Assembly: GCA_030248225.1 (NCBI GenBank)
Contig: JASANE010020434.1
Span: forward strand, 1 to 64,000
Direction: 5' to 3'
Source: Trileptium ribeirensis
Lineage: Eukaryota; Nematoda; Enoplea; Enoplida; Thoracostomopsidae
Length of the DNA: 64,000 bases
Each line of letters starts with the position of its first letter. The first letter of the stretch is position 1. This document shows positions 28,001 through 41,400 of the stretch, piece after piece. Position numbers and translations under genes: made by a program. The notes beneath the pieces were generated by a model. The model was not told where the DNA came from, did not search any database, and saw nothing but the letters and a program-made list of their open reading frames with translations.

Positions 28001-29232
28001 TTTCACAATTGTATTGCACTTCATTGATCAGATGAACAAAGATAGAGACTTTATATTCAAGCATACCTGGTCACTATCTTTTCGCATTTAGCTAGAGCCT
28101 CTAAGTTATAGCCCTACAATATCTGAATTTTGCATATAATTATTTCGTATAAGGTCATATTCAAGTAAGAGTTGTGTTTTAAGCGCAAAGTAATTTTAAT
28201 GTTATGCAAATTAATGCAGTATGAACCATATAAGTAATTTTAATGTAATATGAAGTAATGCCGTATGAATCATGCAAGTAATCTTAATGTAATAATCATT
28301 CAAGTAATTTCAAAGAAATGTCAATTAATGCTGTATGAATCATGCAAGCTACGTTAACGTAATCGTATTAAGGATGCATAAATCATGCAAGTGATTATAA
28401 TGTAATGTGAATTAATGCCGTATGAATCATGCAAGTAATTTTAATGTAATGTGAATTAATGTCGTATGAATAGTGCAAGTAATTTTAATGTAATGCGAAT
28501 TAATGTCGTGTGAATCATGCAAGTAATTTTAATGTAATATAATGTATGAATCATACAAGAAATTTTAATGTTATGTGAATTAATGCATATGAATCATGCA
28601 AGCTTTTTTAAAGTAATGGGAATTGAATTAATGCCGTATGAATCATGCAAATAATGTGAATTCATGCTGCATGAATCATGCTTTGCAGCAACAAACACAT
28701 TATATATGCAAGTTTGCGTTCGGAATGAAAATTATTTGTTGCCATTTGTCAATTCTTGTAACCGAAGCATGCTGTCTCTGGACAAATCAGATTATGTTCT
28801 TAATACTGCGATCATGTTTCATTGCTGACTCAAAGCAATATAATATATATCGTACAACATGGAAAGCAAAGTACCAAAATGCCTATAATGCATGGACTTT
28901 ATGTGAATAAACGCTTATAAACAACGTCCTATGCATAATTACTGCGTTCTTTTGAATGAGGCACGTTGTTAGTTTCATCCTTCTATTTCTGTGTGTCCTC
29001 CGAGAAATTGTTTACAAAATATACATGTATAATGTAAACATGTCTTCAGCGCAGCAAATCAAAGTCTGACAAAGCTCTCAAATTATTTTATATGTCCAGG
29101 GACCAAGGATAGAAAGTTTATACCTGTGGCTACTTGATGCTAAAGACATCGAAATCCCTGGTTATCCAACACCTACTAGAAACTCACCAAGCATACCGTC
29201 TTGGCCATGCACGAGTATATATAAAAGTGAAA

Positions 29233-29263
<31 letters not shown>

Positions 29264-29370
29264 AAAAATAAATAAATAAATAAATAAAAAATAAATAAAT
29301 AAATAAATAAATAAATAAAAAATAAATAAATAAATAAATAAATAAATAAATCAATAAATAAATAAATACA

Positions 29371-29445
<75 letters not shown>

Positions 29446-32400
29446 CATTTTCTTAATAAAAGACATATTTTTAGAAACGGTGAAAAATTAACCCAAAGTT
29501 TTAGGAATTCTCTGGTGCATAGCAAAAAATACACCTGTTTAACCTTTTCATGCATGAATTAATCTATATTTTCGTATATATAATATTGAGTAAGCATTTC
29601 GCGCTTCGGAGCATTGTACCCGTATCGTTCTGCTACGAGGTTTGTTCACTAGTCACTGAGCCATTGTTCTTTTCCTTGATAAACATCGTAAAGCTGGCAC
29701 ACAATTGCACCCGTGCCTATTACGTTGAACTTTATATGAATCCGCAGTGGTTCAAACAAATCATGAAGTAAAATATAAAAGATAAACTCCAGAGATTATA
29801 TGTCTGATACATCACTTTCTCTTCCTGATCTTGTTCTTTTCCTTGATAAACATCGTAAAGCTAGCACACAATTGCTCACGTGCCTATTCCGTTGAACTTT
29901 GTATAAATCTGTAATGGTTTAAAGAAACCATGAAGTAAAATATGAAAAATTAACTCCAGAGATTATATGTCTGATACATCACTTTCTCTTCCTGATCTTG
30001 TTCTTTTCCTTGATAAACATCGTAAAGCTAGCACACAATTAGTCACGTGCCTATTCGTTGAACTTTGTATAAATCTGTAATGGTTTAAAGAAACCATGAA
30101 GTAAAATATGAAAAATTAACTCCAGAGATTATATGTCTGATACATCACTTTCTCTTCCTCATCTTGTTCTTTTCCTTGATAAACATCGTAAAGCTAGCAC
30201 ACAATTGCACACGTGCCTATTACGTTGAACTTTGTATAAATCTGTAATGGTTTAAAGAAACCATGAAGTAAAATACGAAAAATTAACTCCAGAGATTATA
30301 TGTCTGATACATCACTTTCGCTTCCTCATCTTGTTCTTTTCCTTGATAAACATCGTAAAGCGAGCACACAATTGCACACGTGCCTATTCCGTTGAACTTT
30401 ATATAAATCCGCAGTGGTTCAAACAAATCATGAAGTAAAATATAAAAGATAAACTCCAGAGATTATATGTCTGATACATCACTTTCTCTTCCTGATCATG
30501 TTCTTTTCCTTGATAAACATCGTAAAGATAGCACACAATTGCACCCGTGCCTATTACGTTGAACTTAATATAAATCCGCAGTGGTTCAAACAAATCATGA
30601 AGTAAAATATAAAAGATAAACTCCAGAGATTATATGTCTGATACATCACTTTCTCTTCCTGATCTTGTTCTTTTCCTTGATAAACATCGTAAAGCTAGCA
30701 CACAATTGCTCACGTGCCTATTCGTTGAACTTTGTATAAATCTGTAATGGTTTAAAGAAACCATGAAGTAAAATATGAAAAATTAACTCCAGAGATTATA
30801 TGTCTGATACATCACTTTCTCTTCCTCATCTTGTTCTTTTCCTTGATAAACATCGTAAAGCTAGCACACAATTGCACCCGTGCCTATTACGTTGAACTTT
30901 GTATAAATCTGTAATGGTTTAAAGAAACCATGAAGTAAAATATGAAAAATTAACTCCAGAGATTATATGTCTGATACATCACTTTCTCTTCCTCATCTTG
31001 TTCTTTTCCTTGATAAACATCGTAAAGCGAGCACACAATTGCACACGTGCCTATTCCGTTGAACTTTATATAAATCCGCAGTGGTTCAAACAAATCATGA
31101 AGTAAAATATAAAAGATAAACTCCAGAGATTATATGTCTGATACATCACTTTCTCTTCCTGATCTTGTTCTTTTCCTTGATAAACATCGTAAAGATAGCA
31201 CACAATTGCACCCGTGCCTATTACGTTGAACTTTATATAAATCCGCAGTGGTTCAAACAAATCATGAAGTAAAATATAAAAGATAAACTCCAGAGATTAT
31301 ATGTCTGATACATCACTTTCTCTTCCTGATCTTGTTCTTTTCCTTGATAAACATCGTAAAGCTAGCACACAATTGCTCACGTGCCTATTCGTTGAACTTT
31401 GTATAAATCTGTAATGGTTTAAAGAAACCATGAAGTAAAATATGAAAAATTAACTCCAGAGATTATATGTCTGATACATCACTTTCTCTTCCTCATCTTG
31501 TTCTTTTCCTTGATAAACATCGTAAAGCTAGCACACAATTGCACACGTGCCTATTACGTTGAACTTTGTATAAATCTGTAATGGTTTAAAGAAACCATGA
31601 AGTAAAATACGAAAAATTAACTCCAGAGATTATATGTCTGATACATCACTTTCGCTTCCTCATCTTGTTCTTTTCCTTGATAAACATCGTAAAGCGAGCA
31701 CACAATTGCACACGTGCCTATTCCGTTGAACTTTATATAAATCCGCAGTGGTTCAAACAAATCATGAAGTAAAATATAAAAGATAAACTCCAGAGATTAT
31801 ATGTCTGATACATCACTTTCTCTTCCTGATCTTGTTCTTTTCCTTGATAAACATCGTAAAGCTAGCACACAATTGCACCCGTGCCTATTACGTTGAACTT
31901 TGTATAAATCTGTAATGGTTTAAAGAAACCATGAAGTAAAATATGAAAAATTAACTCCAGAGATTATATGTCTGATACATCACTTTCTCTTCCTCATCTT
32001 GTTCTTTTCCTTGATAAACATCGTAAAGCGAGCACACAATTGCACACGTGCCTATTCCGTTGAACTTTATATAAATCCGCAGTGGTTAAAACAAATCATG
32101 AAGTAAAATATAAAAGATAAACTCCAGAGATTATATGTCTGATACATCACTTTCTCTTCCTGATCTTGTTCTTTTCCTTGATAAACATCGTAAAGATAGC
32201 ACACAATTGCACCCGTGCCTATTACGTTGAACTTTATATAAATCCGCAGTGGTTCAAACAAATCATGAAGTAAAATATAAAAGATAAACTCCAGAGATTA
32301 TATGTCTGATACATCACTTTCTCTTCCTGATCTTGTTCTTTTCCTTGATAAACATCGTAAAGCTAGCACACAATTGCTCACGTGCCTATTCGTTGAACTT

Positions 32401-35400
32401 TGTATAAATCTGTAATGGTTTAAAGAAACCATGAAGTAAAATATGAAAAATTAACTCCAGAGATTATATGTCTGATACATCACTTTCTCTTCCTCATCTT
32501 GTTCTTTTCCTTGATAAACATCGTAAAGCTAGCACACAATTGCACACGTGCCTATTCCGTTGAAATTTATACAAATCTGCAGTGGTTTAAACAAATCATG
32601 AAGTAAAATATAAAAAGAAACTCCAGAGGTTATATGTCTGATACATCACTTTCTCTTCCTGATCTTGTTCTTTTCCTTGATAAACATCGTAGAGCTAGCA
32701 CACAATTGCTCACGTGCCTATTCGTTGAACTTTGTATAAATCTGTAATGGTTTAAAGAAACCATGAAGTAAAATATGAAAAATTAACTCCAGAGATTATA
32801 TGTCTGATACATCACTTTCTCTTCCTGATCTTGTTCTTTTCCTTGATAAACATCGTAAAGCTAGCACACAATTGCACACGTGCCTATTCCGTTGAAATTT
32901 ATATAAATCTGCAGTGGTTTAAACAAATCATGAAGTAAAATATAAAAATAAACTGCAGAGATTATATGTCTGATACATCACTTTCTCTTCCTGATCTTGT
33001 TCTTTTCCTTGATAAACATCGTAAAGCTAGCACACAATTGCACACGTGTCTATTCCGTTGAAATTTATATAAATCTGCAGTGGTTTAAACAAATCATGAA
33101 GTAAAATATAAAAATAAACTGCAGAGATTATATGTCTGATACATCACTTTCTCTTCCTCATCTTGTTCTTTTCCCTGATAAACATAGTAAAGCTAGCACA
33201 CAATTGCACCCGTACCTATTACGTTGAACTTTATATAAATCCGCAGTGGTTCAAACAAATCATGAAGTAAAATATAAAAGACAAACTCCAGAGATTATAT
33301 ACGTCTGATACATCACTTTCTCTTCCTGATCTTGTTCTTTTCCTTGATAAACAACGTAAAGCTAGCACACAATTGCTCACGTGCCTATTCGTTGAACTTT
33401 GTATAAATCTGTAATGGTTCAAACAAATCATGAAGTAAAATATAAAAGATAACTCCAGAGATTATATGTCTGATACATCACTTTCTCTTCCTGATCTTGT
33501 TCTTTTCCTTGATAAACATCGTAAAGCTAGCACACAATTGCACCCGTGCCTATTACGTTGAACTTTATATAAATCCGCAGTGGTTCAAACAAATCATGAA
33601 GTAAAATATAAAAGATAAACTCCAGAGATTATATGTCTGATACATCACTTTCTCTTCCTGATCTTGTTCTTTTCCTTGATAAACATCGTAAAGCTAGCAC
33701 ACAATTGCACACGTGCCTATTCCGTTGAACTTTGTATAAATCTGTAATGGTTTAGAGAAACCATGAAGTAAAATATGAAAAATTAACTCCAGAGATTATA
33801 TGTCTGATACATCACTTTCTCTTCCTCATCTTGTTCTTTTCCTTGATAAACATCGTAAAGCGAGCACACAATTGCACACGTGCCTATTCCGTTGAACTTC
33901 ATATAAATCCGCAGTGGTTCAAACAAATCATGAAGTAAAATATAAAAAGAAACTCCAGAGGTTATATGTCTGATACATCACTTTCTCTTCCTGATCTTGT
34001 TCTTTTCCTTGATAAACATCGTAGAGCTAGCACACAATTGCTCACGTGCCTATTCCGTTGAAATTTATATAAATCTGCAGTGGTTTAAACAAATCATGAA
34101 GTAAAATATAAAAATAAACTGCAGAGATTATATGTCTGATACATCACTTTCTCTTCCTGATCTTGTTCTTTTCCTTGATAAACATCGTAAAGCTAGCACA
34201 CAATTGCACACGTGCCTATTCCGTTGAAATTTATATAAATCTGCAGTGGTTTAAACAAATCATGAAGTAAAATATAAAAATAAACTGCAGAGATTATATG
34301 TCTGATACATCACTTTCTCTTCCTCATCTTGTTCTTTTCCTTGATAAACATCATAAAGCTAGCACACAATTGCTCACGTGCCTATTCCGTTGAACATTGT
34401 ATAAATCTGTAGTGGTTTAAACAAACCATGAAGTAAAATATAGAAAATAAACTGCAAAGATTATATGTCTGATACATCACTTACTCTTCCTGATCTTCTA
34501 TTTTTAATATTTCTTATTGATTATAATTATGCTTGGTTAACTAAAGACAAACTGGGATCAAATTCTTGCTCAAAAATGAACGAAAACATGAAACAAACTG
34601 AAATAATATAAATCATTGTAATATGACACCCTGATGTAACTATTTTATATTCGAAACTGAATAATTAGAGTCAAGCTTTAGGGCCCTAGCCATATTAAAT
34701 ATGAACGATCGACCGAATCATATTAAAAACATAAAACAAAATATAAAATATTAGAACATGGCACAGGTAAGGGAGAGGGTCTATATTTAGACCGAAGTAG
34801 GCCTTCGTAAAGCTGTCTACCCAATTTTTCGTAGCGCTCCTCACTTTTCAGTGCGCTCTAGCTTCTGAGTAGCAAGCGCCACTCTTGTAGCGGAATAACG
34901 CCTTTTAACTCCTGCAATTGTTTAGCAACAACTAATTACGTTTGAACGCGTTGTACTAACAAAATTCGGCCAATACCGCACGACTGCAAGTGTGCTCTTG
35001 TTCGCTCGCTTTGCGAGTTGCTTGAACGATCCGAGCAATAATTTCCAAGATATAAAAATGGCTAACAAACGTGATTTTTACCCGAACCTTTGAGGTTCCA
35101 GCATCGCGGCGACCAATAATTGTGAACCGATATTCGCAATGTAAATTAGCTCAGAACATTAAGCTTTCATGGAAATTAGTATGCCATATGTTTAACCCTT
35201 CACCTACTGCAGTGGTTCGACAAGATCTAATTGCATGTCAATGTGTTGTACTAACTAAATTCAGCGTACACTGCACGATTTCACCCGTGTTGTTCGTTTG
35301 CTTTGCGAGTAGCCTTATTGATTCAAGCAATAGCTCTGACATAGCTCAGTTGCTAATAAACGTGATTTTCATCCTAGCGTTTGAGGTTCTATACCTGGGC

Positions 35401-38400
35401 GTCCAGTAATAGTACATCGATTACCGGAATGTAAATTAATTCAGTACGTCAAGGATTAATGGCTTTATGCAATTCCGAATATTTCTCGACTAAGTTGCAA
35501 TATACTATCATAGTTGCAGAACCTAAAATTTGTGCAACCCCCAAATAAACATTTACGTGCCTGGTTATGTGTGATTTATAAAATAAAATATAATATATCG
35601 CACGTAAAGTCAAACCCAGGAATAGGTGAGTTCAAGTTCCAACTTTTCATCAGGTTGCTTTTCACATCCCTTACCTGTCGAACACCTACAATTAAGAACG
35701 AATCCAAAAATTGTTACATCTATAAAATAAATTTATTGAGAGCATTATTTACGTCTCGTGTCGGTTATTATATATAGAAATCGTATCCAAAAATCGAAAA
35801 ATCAATATATACTTCTTGTACAAACTAATTGTTAAACTATAATTACCTGTGCCAGGCATAAATTTATTTATTATTTCCTTATTGCAAATATTACAGTGTG
35901 TCCTTGGAAAATTTTTCTCTCTACAAAAAACTATAAAGTTATTCTATGCCCAGTTAAAGCGCAGCATAGGTTTACGTTTTCGAAGTTTATCGTCAGGATT
36001 TGTATAAATTCTTCTCCACTGTTGGAACAAAAATAATATATTCTGGGTTCGCTTCGCCATTCTTTTTAAAATATATATCATTCCAAAATCGCGAAACAAC
36101 CTATTAAACTTGTAAGAACAATATATGTATCCATAAATCATAATTCGAAGCGCCTGTATAACATGGAACATATATTCTACTTACAATTGTACATTAATAT
36201 TTACACCATATCAATCTTTTGAAATATTATTTATAGGTTTGGATTTGGCTTGATGAACGCTGAAGCCTTTGTTTCAGCCGCCGAGACATGGACAACAGTT
36301 CCAGCTCAGAAAATTTGTAAAACTGTTTTTCCGGCTTTTCAACCTAGGTTAGTTAGTCATAATTATTGTATGTAGTACCTATATTACAGTTTGGGAATAT
36401 CACATAATGTCAAACATTAAAAATCGAATGATCTACAAACTTAAACCGAAAATTCATAAGAGTTCATCGTCCGTCGTCCTAACTGGGTAAATAGTTCCAC
36501 TGGGACGGTGGGATGTGGGGGATGTGGAGGATGCAGCAGAGGAAATCAGAAAGTTTTCGAAGTTTTTCTTCATAATTCTGTAATTTGTCTCATAACATCT
36601 AAAACCTCCGCGCGCATTGGTAGTAGAGCCCTGCGGGTAGAGCCGTTTTGCGTACCCGTACCCGCCCGTGAGCCGGCACCCCGTACCCGTACCCGCCCGT
36701 ACCCGTGAAACTTTGCCTTTACCCGCCCGCGGGTACCCGTTATAATTGCATGAAGCCAACTACAAAATGTGATGAATTATTATGTAGTCTAAAACAACAC
36801 GATAATTACACTGTGATTGCGAACCGTTATATGTTTGGTTCGTTCTTAAAATATGCTTTCGAAAAAGTTTACCGTTTAACAGAGAAACGCTTCCGTTTCG
36901 CCTTACATCTATCTATAATTGGACAAAAAAGCAAATCTATTAGCTATAAAAGTATTACTGTTATTATTATTATTATTATTTTTATTATTTTTATTATTAT
37001 TATTTTTATTATTTTTATTATTATTATTATTTTTATTATTATTATTATTTTTATTATTATTTTTATTATTATTATTATTAGTCGAATTCGGACATTTCAG
37101 AAAGTTGTTTTATAGATAATTGTATATTTGTAAAATTTCACGAGTACCCGCGGGAACCCGTAAAATCACGATGCCTACCCGTACCCGCCCCTAAGCGTAA
37201 TGTGTTTACCCGTACCCGCGGGTACGCACGGGTACGGGTATACCCGCGGGTACGGGTACTACTCTCAGACCCCTAGTTGTAGCCCGGGAGTATATGTTTT
37301 CCGGGGCGGGGAAAGGGGAGAACTTCCCACAAACACCGCGCCGCGCAAACAACCTATTCGTCCAATTCTCCCCCGGCCACGCCCCCCCCCCCCCGTCATT
37401 TGAGCATCCGACAAAATTGTTTAAACAAAGTTATATACTGGTTATATATGCATAGTCTGAGAACTGATCAAGATAAAGATGAGGATGAAGTCAACTATAG
37501 TTCGTATAGCGCTGTTAGTACTTTTTCATCATAACACTGTACATATATTAAAGTTTACCGCATTTCCCGTGACTAAAACTAAATTAATGTCTGACAAAAC
37601 TTCACGATATAAGGAGATGAGCTAGCTATGTACTCGGTTGGTTCAGGTTCGTCAAATCAAGGTGTGTGCATTATAATTCTTTTGAACCGTGATACCAGGA
37701 TATTTAGAAAATTACAAGGGGAAAATTCGTTTATGTTTGCAAGCGAAATTTAGAAACTAGCATTGAATACGGATTCACTCAAAATCTGCTGTCCTTTATT
37801 TATTCCTAATATCCTTGTTTCCTAGTGAAGTTTAATGTAATCAATATGAGCAATCCACTTTGGATGATTTTACTGGCGAGTGCCGCAAATTGACTGTCGG
37901 CGAATACCTCTAATCCGATTACATGAAGCAGCTTTTTTTATCTTCACCGTATTCTATCATCTGGGCAATAGAAGAGCAGCTTATGCGTAAGTTTATGCTT
38001 ACATACAAATGGATATAGCTCCATAACCCATGAACTAATTTAGCTGATTTAGATACAAATCTCCTCGCTCGGTAACCTGGATCGATCCATATATAAAATT
38101 ATACATTTATTGAGAATTTTTTTTCAAATTTTTTGCACCCAAAAAAATCGAAAAAATTTGTCGTAAACCTGGCCAAAATTGGTATTTACTGAACTAACTC
38201 GATTGTCGAGTTGAGTCGAATGGTACTCAAATTTCCGAGCATTGACGACTTTGGTGCTGGTAAAATTCTAGGAAAGACCCCGACGTACGATGAAACATAA
38301 AGCCTACCAATTGCAAAATCGTGCACTTTCCGATAAGCAGGTAATTCAGTTCCCAACCATAGGTCGACAGGTACATTGTGGTGGCTGTTTCTCGTTTTCA

Positions 38401-41400
38401 TTTTCGAACTCACACTTCCAAATAGGAGCTAACACTTTTATTTAATCGTTTGAACAGTTAAAGTCGTACTCGAGAACTACTGTGGCCATAGGATTTCCAT
38501 ATGTTTGACCATCATGTGAACGTCAGCACTTATGCTGCAGCCGCAAGGTAAACCGAAAAGTTCACAGAGATATTCAGAAACATAGTCTAATACGCGATAT
38601 TTGTTTACTTATAATAAAGAGGAACTCACTCAAAATTATTCTAAAAGCTGAAATAATCAATAAATAATCCCCTGATAACGATAACATCACGGTATTTCTG
38701 TTTTTTCGTTTGTTTTGTTAAATGTAAAAATTACTGAACTGGATGAAATTGATTAAACAGCCACTGTCTCTGTCTCGAAAGTGAATGATTAATTTTAGCT
38801 AAAAACGTTCGCAGTCACATTATATAGCGTTGACCTACGTGAAACAGCATTAAACGAAAACCATAAAACAGTTCTGCGTCTTCGTGTACAGTTTGGATCG
38901 AACTGAATTGTTTTGGTTCTGTCAATTTGTCATTTCCGTAAATTTCATGCTATAATTACGCATTTAATGCGGTTGTTGTGACGTTACTTTTGGACTATGT
39001 CAACCTTAGGGGCCGAAGTATAATGCATGCCATACCGTTCTCGATATACTAGGCCTAAGCCTTAGTCTTAGCCCAAGCGAAGGTCCCCATGTAAGCCAAA
39101 ATCGGGGGAAGGGGGGCTGCCGCCCCCTAACCCCCGCTTTCAGCAGTTCTTTTTTCTAATTTTATAACGTCCGGCCCCTAAAGTTTACATGGGCCTTACT
39201 GTTTATACAACAAAAATTCTTGGAAAAACCTAAAAAAAAATAATTACATGTACGACTTATATTGCTAGTATCAATCTATCTAGGTAGTCAGTTTCAGGAA
39301 ATATATATACATATTTATATAAGTAACAAATCGGCAGTAAGCAACACCAGACTCTGGGAGAATAAGTTTTTGAATTTTCACTTACCTATTTTTCATTACA
39401 GTATTATAAACATGCAATTATTTCTGATAATCTATGGAGTCCATGCATGGTAATAGCAATATCATTCAACAAAATCTATATAAAATTGCTACAAACATCA
39501 CATTCTGTACAAATTTTAGTCTTTAGGTATAAGACAAATTTGGCAGCAGTGCCGTAAATATAATACAGGAAAGTCTTACTAAAAATTACTACAATTGTAT
39601 ATGTGTTTAGTTCTTAGACTAAGCAAGCTAGACTGTAGTGACGTATTATGTAATTTTATGCTAGAATTCACTGTAGATATGTCATGATTCCTAGAATATT
39701 ACAATTTTAGTAAACACTTAAAATTATTATTGCTGTTAAGTGCCGTTAGAAACCCAAGGTTACTTCACAATAAATTAAGCAAACAGGAGATACTTCACAA
39801 TAGCTCCACGTATTATTTTTTGCATTTTTTGGTTATGCACTTATTCGTTATGCTAAAATTCACTATAGATATAACATGTCCTCAAGAATATTGAAATTTT
39901 AGATGTGAGAAATGTGAGCACTTAAAATTATTGTTGGTGTTAAGTGTCGTTAGAAATCCAGGTTACTTCAAAACCAATTAAACAAGAGATTATTTCACTA
40001 TAATTCCACGTATTATTTCTCATTTTCAGGGTATACTCTTATTCTTTATATTTACAGAAACATGATTATCAGCTTCCATACGAATAACTGCTTTAAGTCA
40101 GTCATGCTCGAACAAAATAATAGCTGTAAATTATGTAGTGCTAAAAATATAGATGGAAAGCTTTCTACAGCCCTATATTAATGCCAAGATAATTGACTGA
40201 AACTGTGATATGATGGCTGTTTATGACTTGCAATGCAACGTTTGCTGTTCTGATATTACCAATACTCCACTAATGGCTATTTGGCCAGAGGTTATACATA
40301 TAGTTCTAAATGCAGTGACGTCCAGATTATGCGAAATAATACTATAAAACAATTAAGAATTCGTAAGATATAATATATAGTAACATGATAAAAGAAATAC
40401 TTAAAAAATCTAACAGATTAGTGTGCTTCTCCTGTGGTTCTTTCAACCACTCGATTGGCAAACAAAGAAAAACATAATAAATGTTTCTTTAGTACAAATG
40501 GGTTCGTACGAGTTCTAAGTATTTTACAATGACGAATGAATATTTAACGGGCTATATCTTCCGGCGTCGTCATTCGCACTTATTCAAACAGTTGTAGACC
40601 CCAAATCACTAAGACCCAGCATTGCTAGAATATATACATCAATAAAGGTACATAAATTCAGTAAATCAGACACACTTTCATACAGTTTTCAACGAAGATA
40701 AAAGTTCCTTCTACAACATCAACAAATGTTGTTAAAGCAGTGCATGAAAATGAAATTGTGCATCAAGGCTTTAAATTACGTATATGAAGGTTGTACGAGA
40801 GTCTTAAAAGAATTTCGTTTCATGGAAGACAATGGATATTTTCCTAACAAATCTATTAATTATACAATTAATGGTAGTAACAGCAAATGTTAAATTAATA
40901 AATGTTGTTAAAACAGTTAATGAAAATAAAATTTGTGCATCAAGGCTTTAAATTACGTATATGAAGGATGTACGAGAGTCTTAAACAAACTTCGTTTCAT
41001 GGAAGACAATGGATATTTTCCTAACAATTCTATGAATTATACAATTAATGGTAGTAATAGCAAATGTTAAATTAATAAATGTTGTTAAAACAGTTAATGA
41101 AAATAAAATTTGTGCATCAAGGCGTAATATAAAGGACGTGCGAGAGTCTTAAACGAATTTCGTTTCTTGGAAAAGAATGAATATTTTCCTAACAATTCTA
41201 TGAATTATACAATTAATGGTAGTAATAGCAAATGTCGTTAAATTAATAAATGTTGTTAAAACAGTGCATGAAAATAAAATTTGTGAATCAAGGCTTTAAA
41301 TTGCAGATATGAACGCTGTAGGAGAGTCTTAAACGAATTTGGTTTCATGGAATAGAATAATTATTTTCCTAACATTTATATACATGAATTATACAATCAA

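Larger units (their letters stand above)
18220..36236. other. 18-kb PCSK1 intron between exons g and h
   Basis: The largest intron. 18220-20000 and 22450-24990 show nothing recognised. Between 20.1 and 25.3 kb lie four members of a GC-rich family with phased A/T tracts. From 26.26 kb on there is a succession of tandem arrays: 87 bp x 9, 229 bp x 2, about 44 bp x 12, TTTA microsatellite, 167 bp x 29, and a diverged duplication of about 295 bp. Open stretches on the minus strand at 20571-20858 and 21227-21562 were not recognised. No host exon was found. Confidence 0.75.

Noticed and set aside
29176..29555. Long minus-strand open frames rich in Leu, Ile, Tyr and Phe that look like membrane proteins
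   Set aside because: They are translations of the TTTA microsatellite; a tetranucleotide repeat with TTTA/ATTT/TATT codons contains no stops in several frames.
30399..33431. Repeated 64-66 residue minus-strand frames starting [11 protein letters not shown] or similar
   Set aside because: They recur only because the satellite monomers recur; each is a small part of a 167-bp array and most monomers break the frame.
37382..37394. Run of 13 C as a special regulatory structure
   Set aside because: A single homopolymer run next to GC-rich repeat DNA; it could form an i-motif but nothing links it to function, and such runs are prone to sequencing error.
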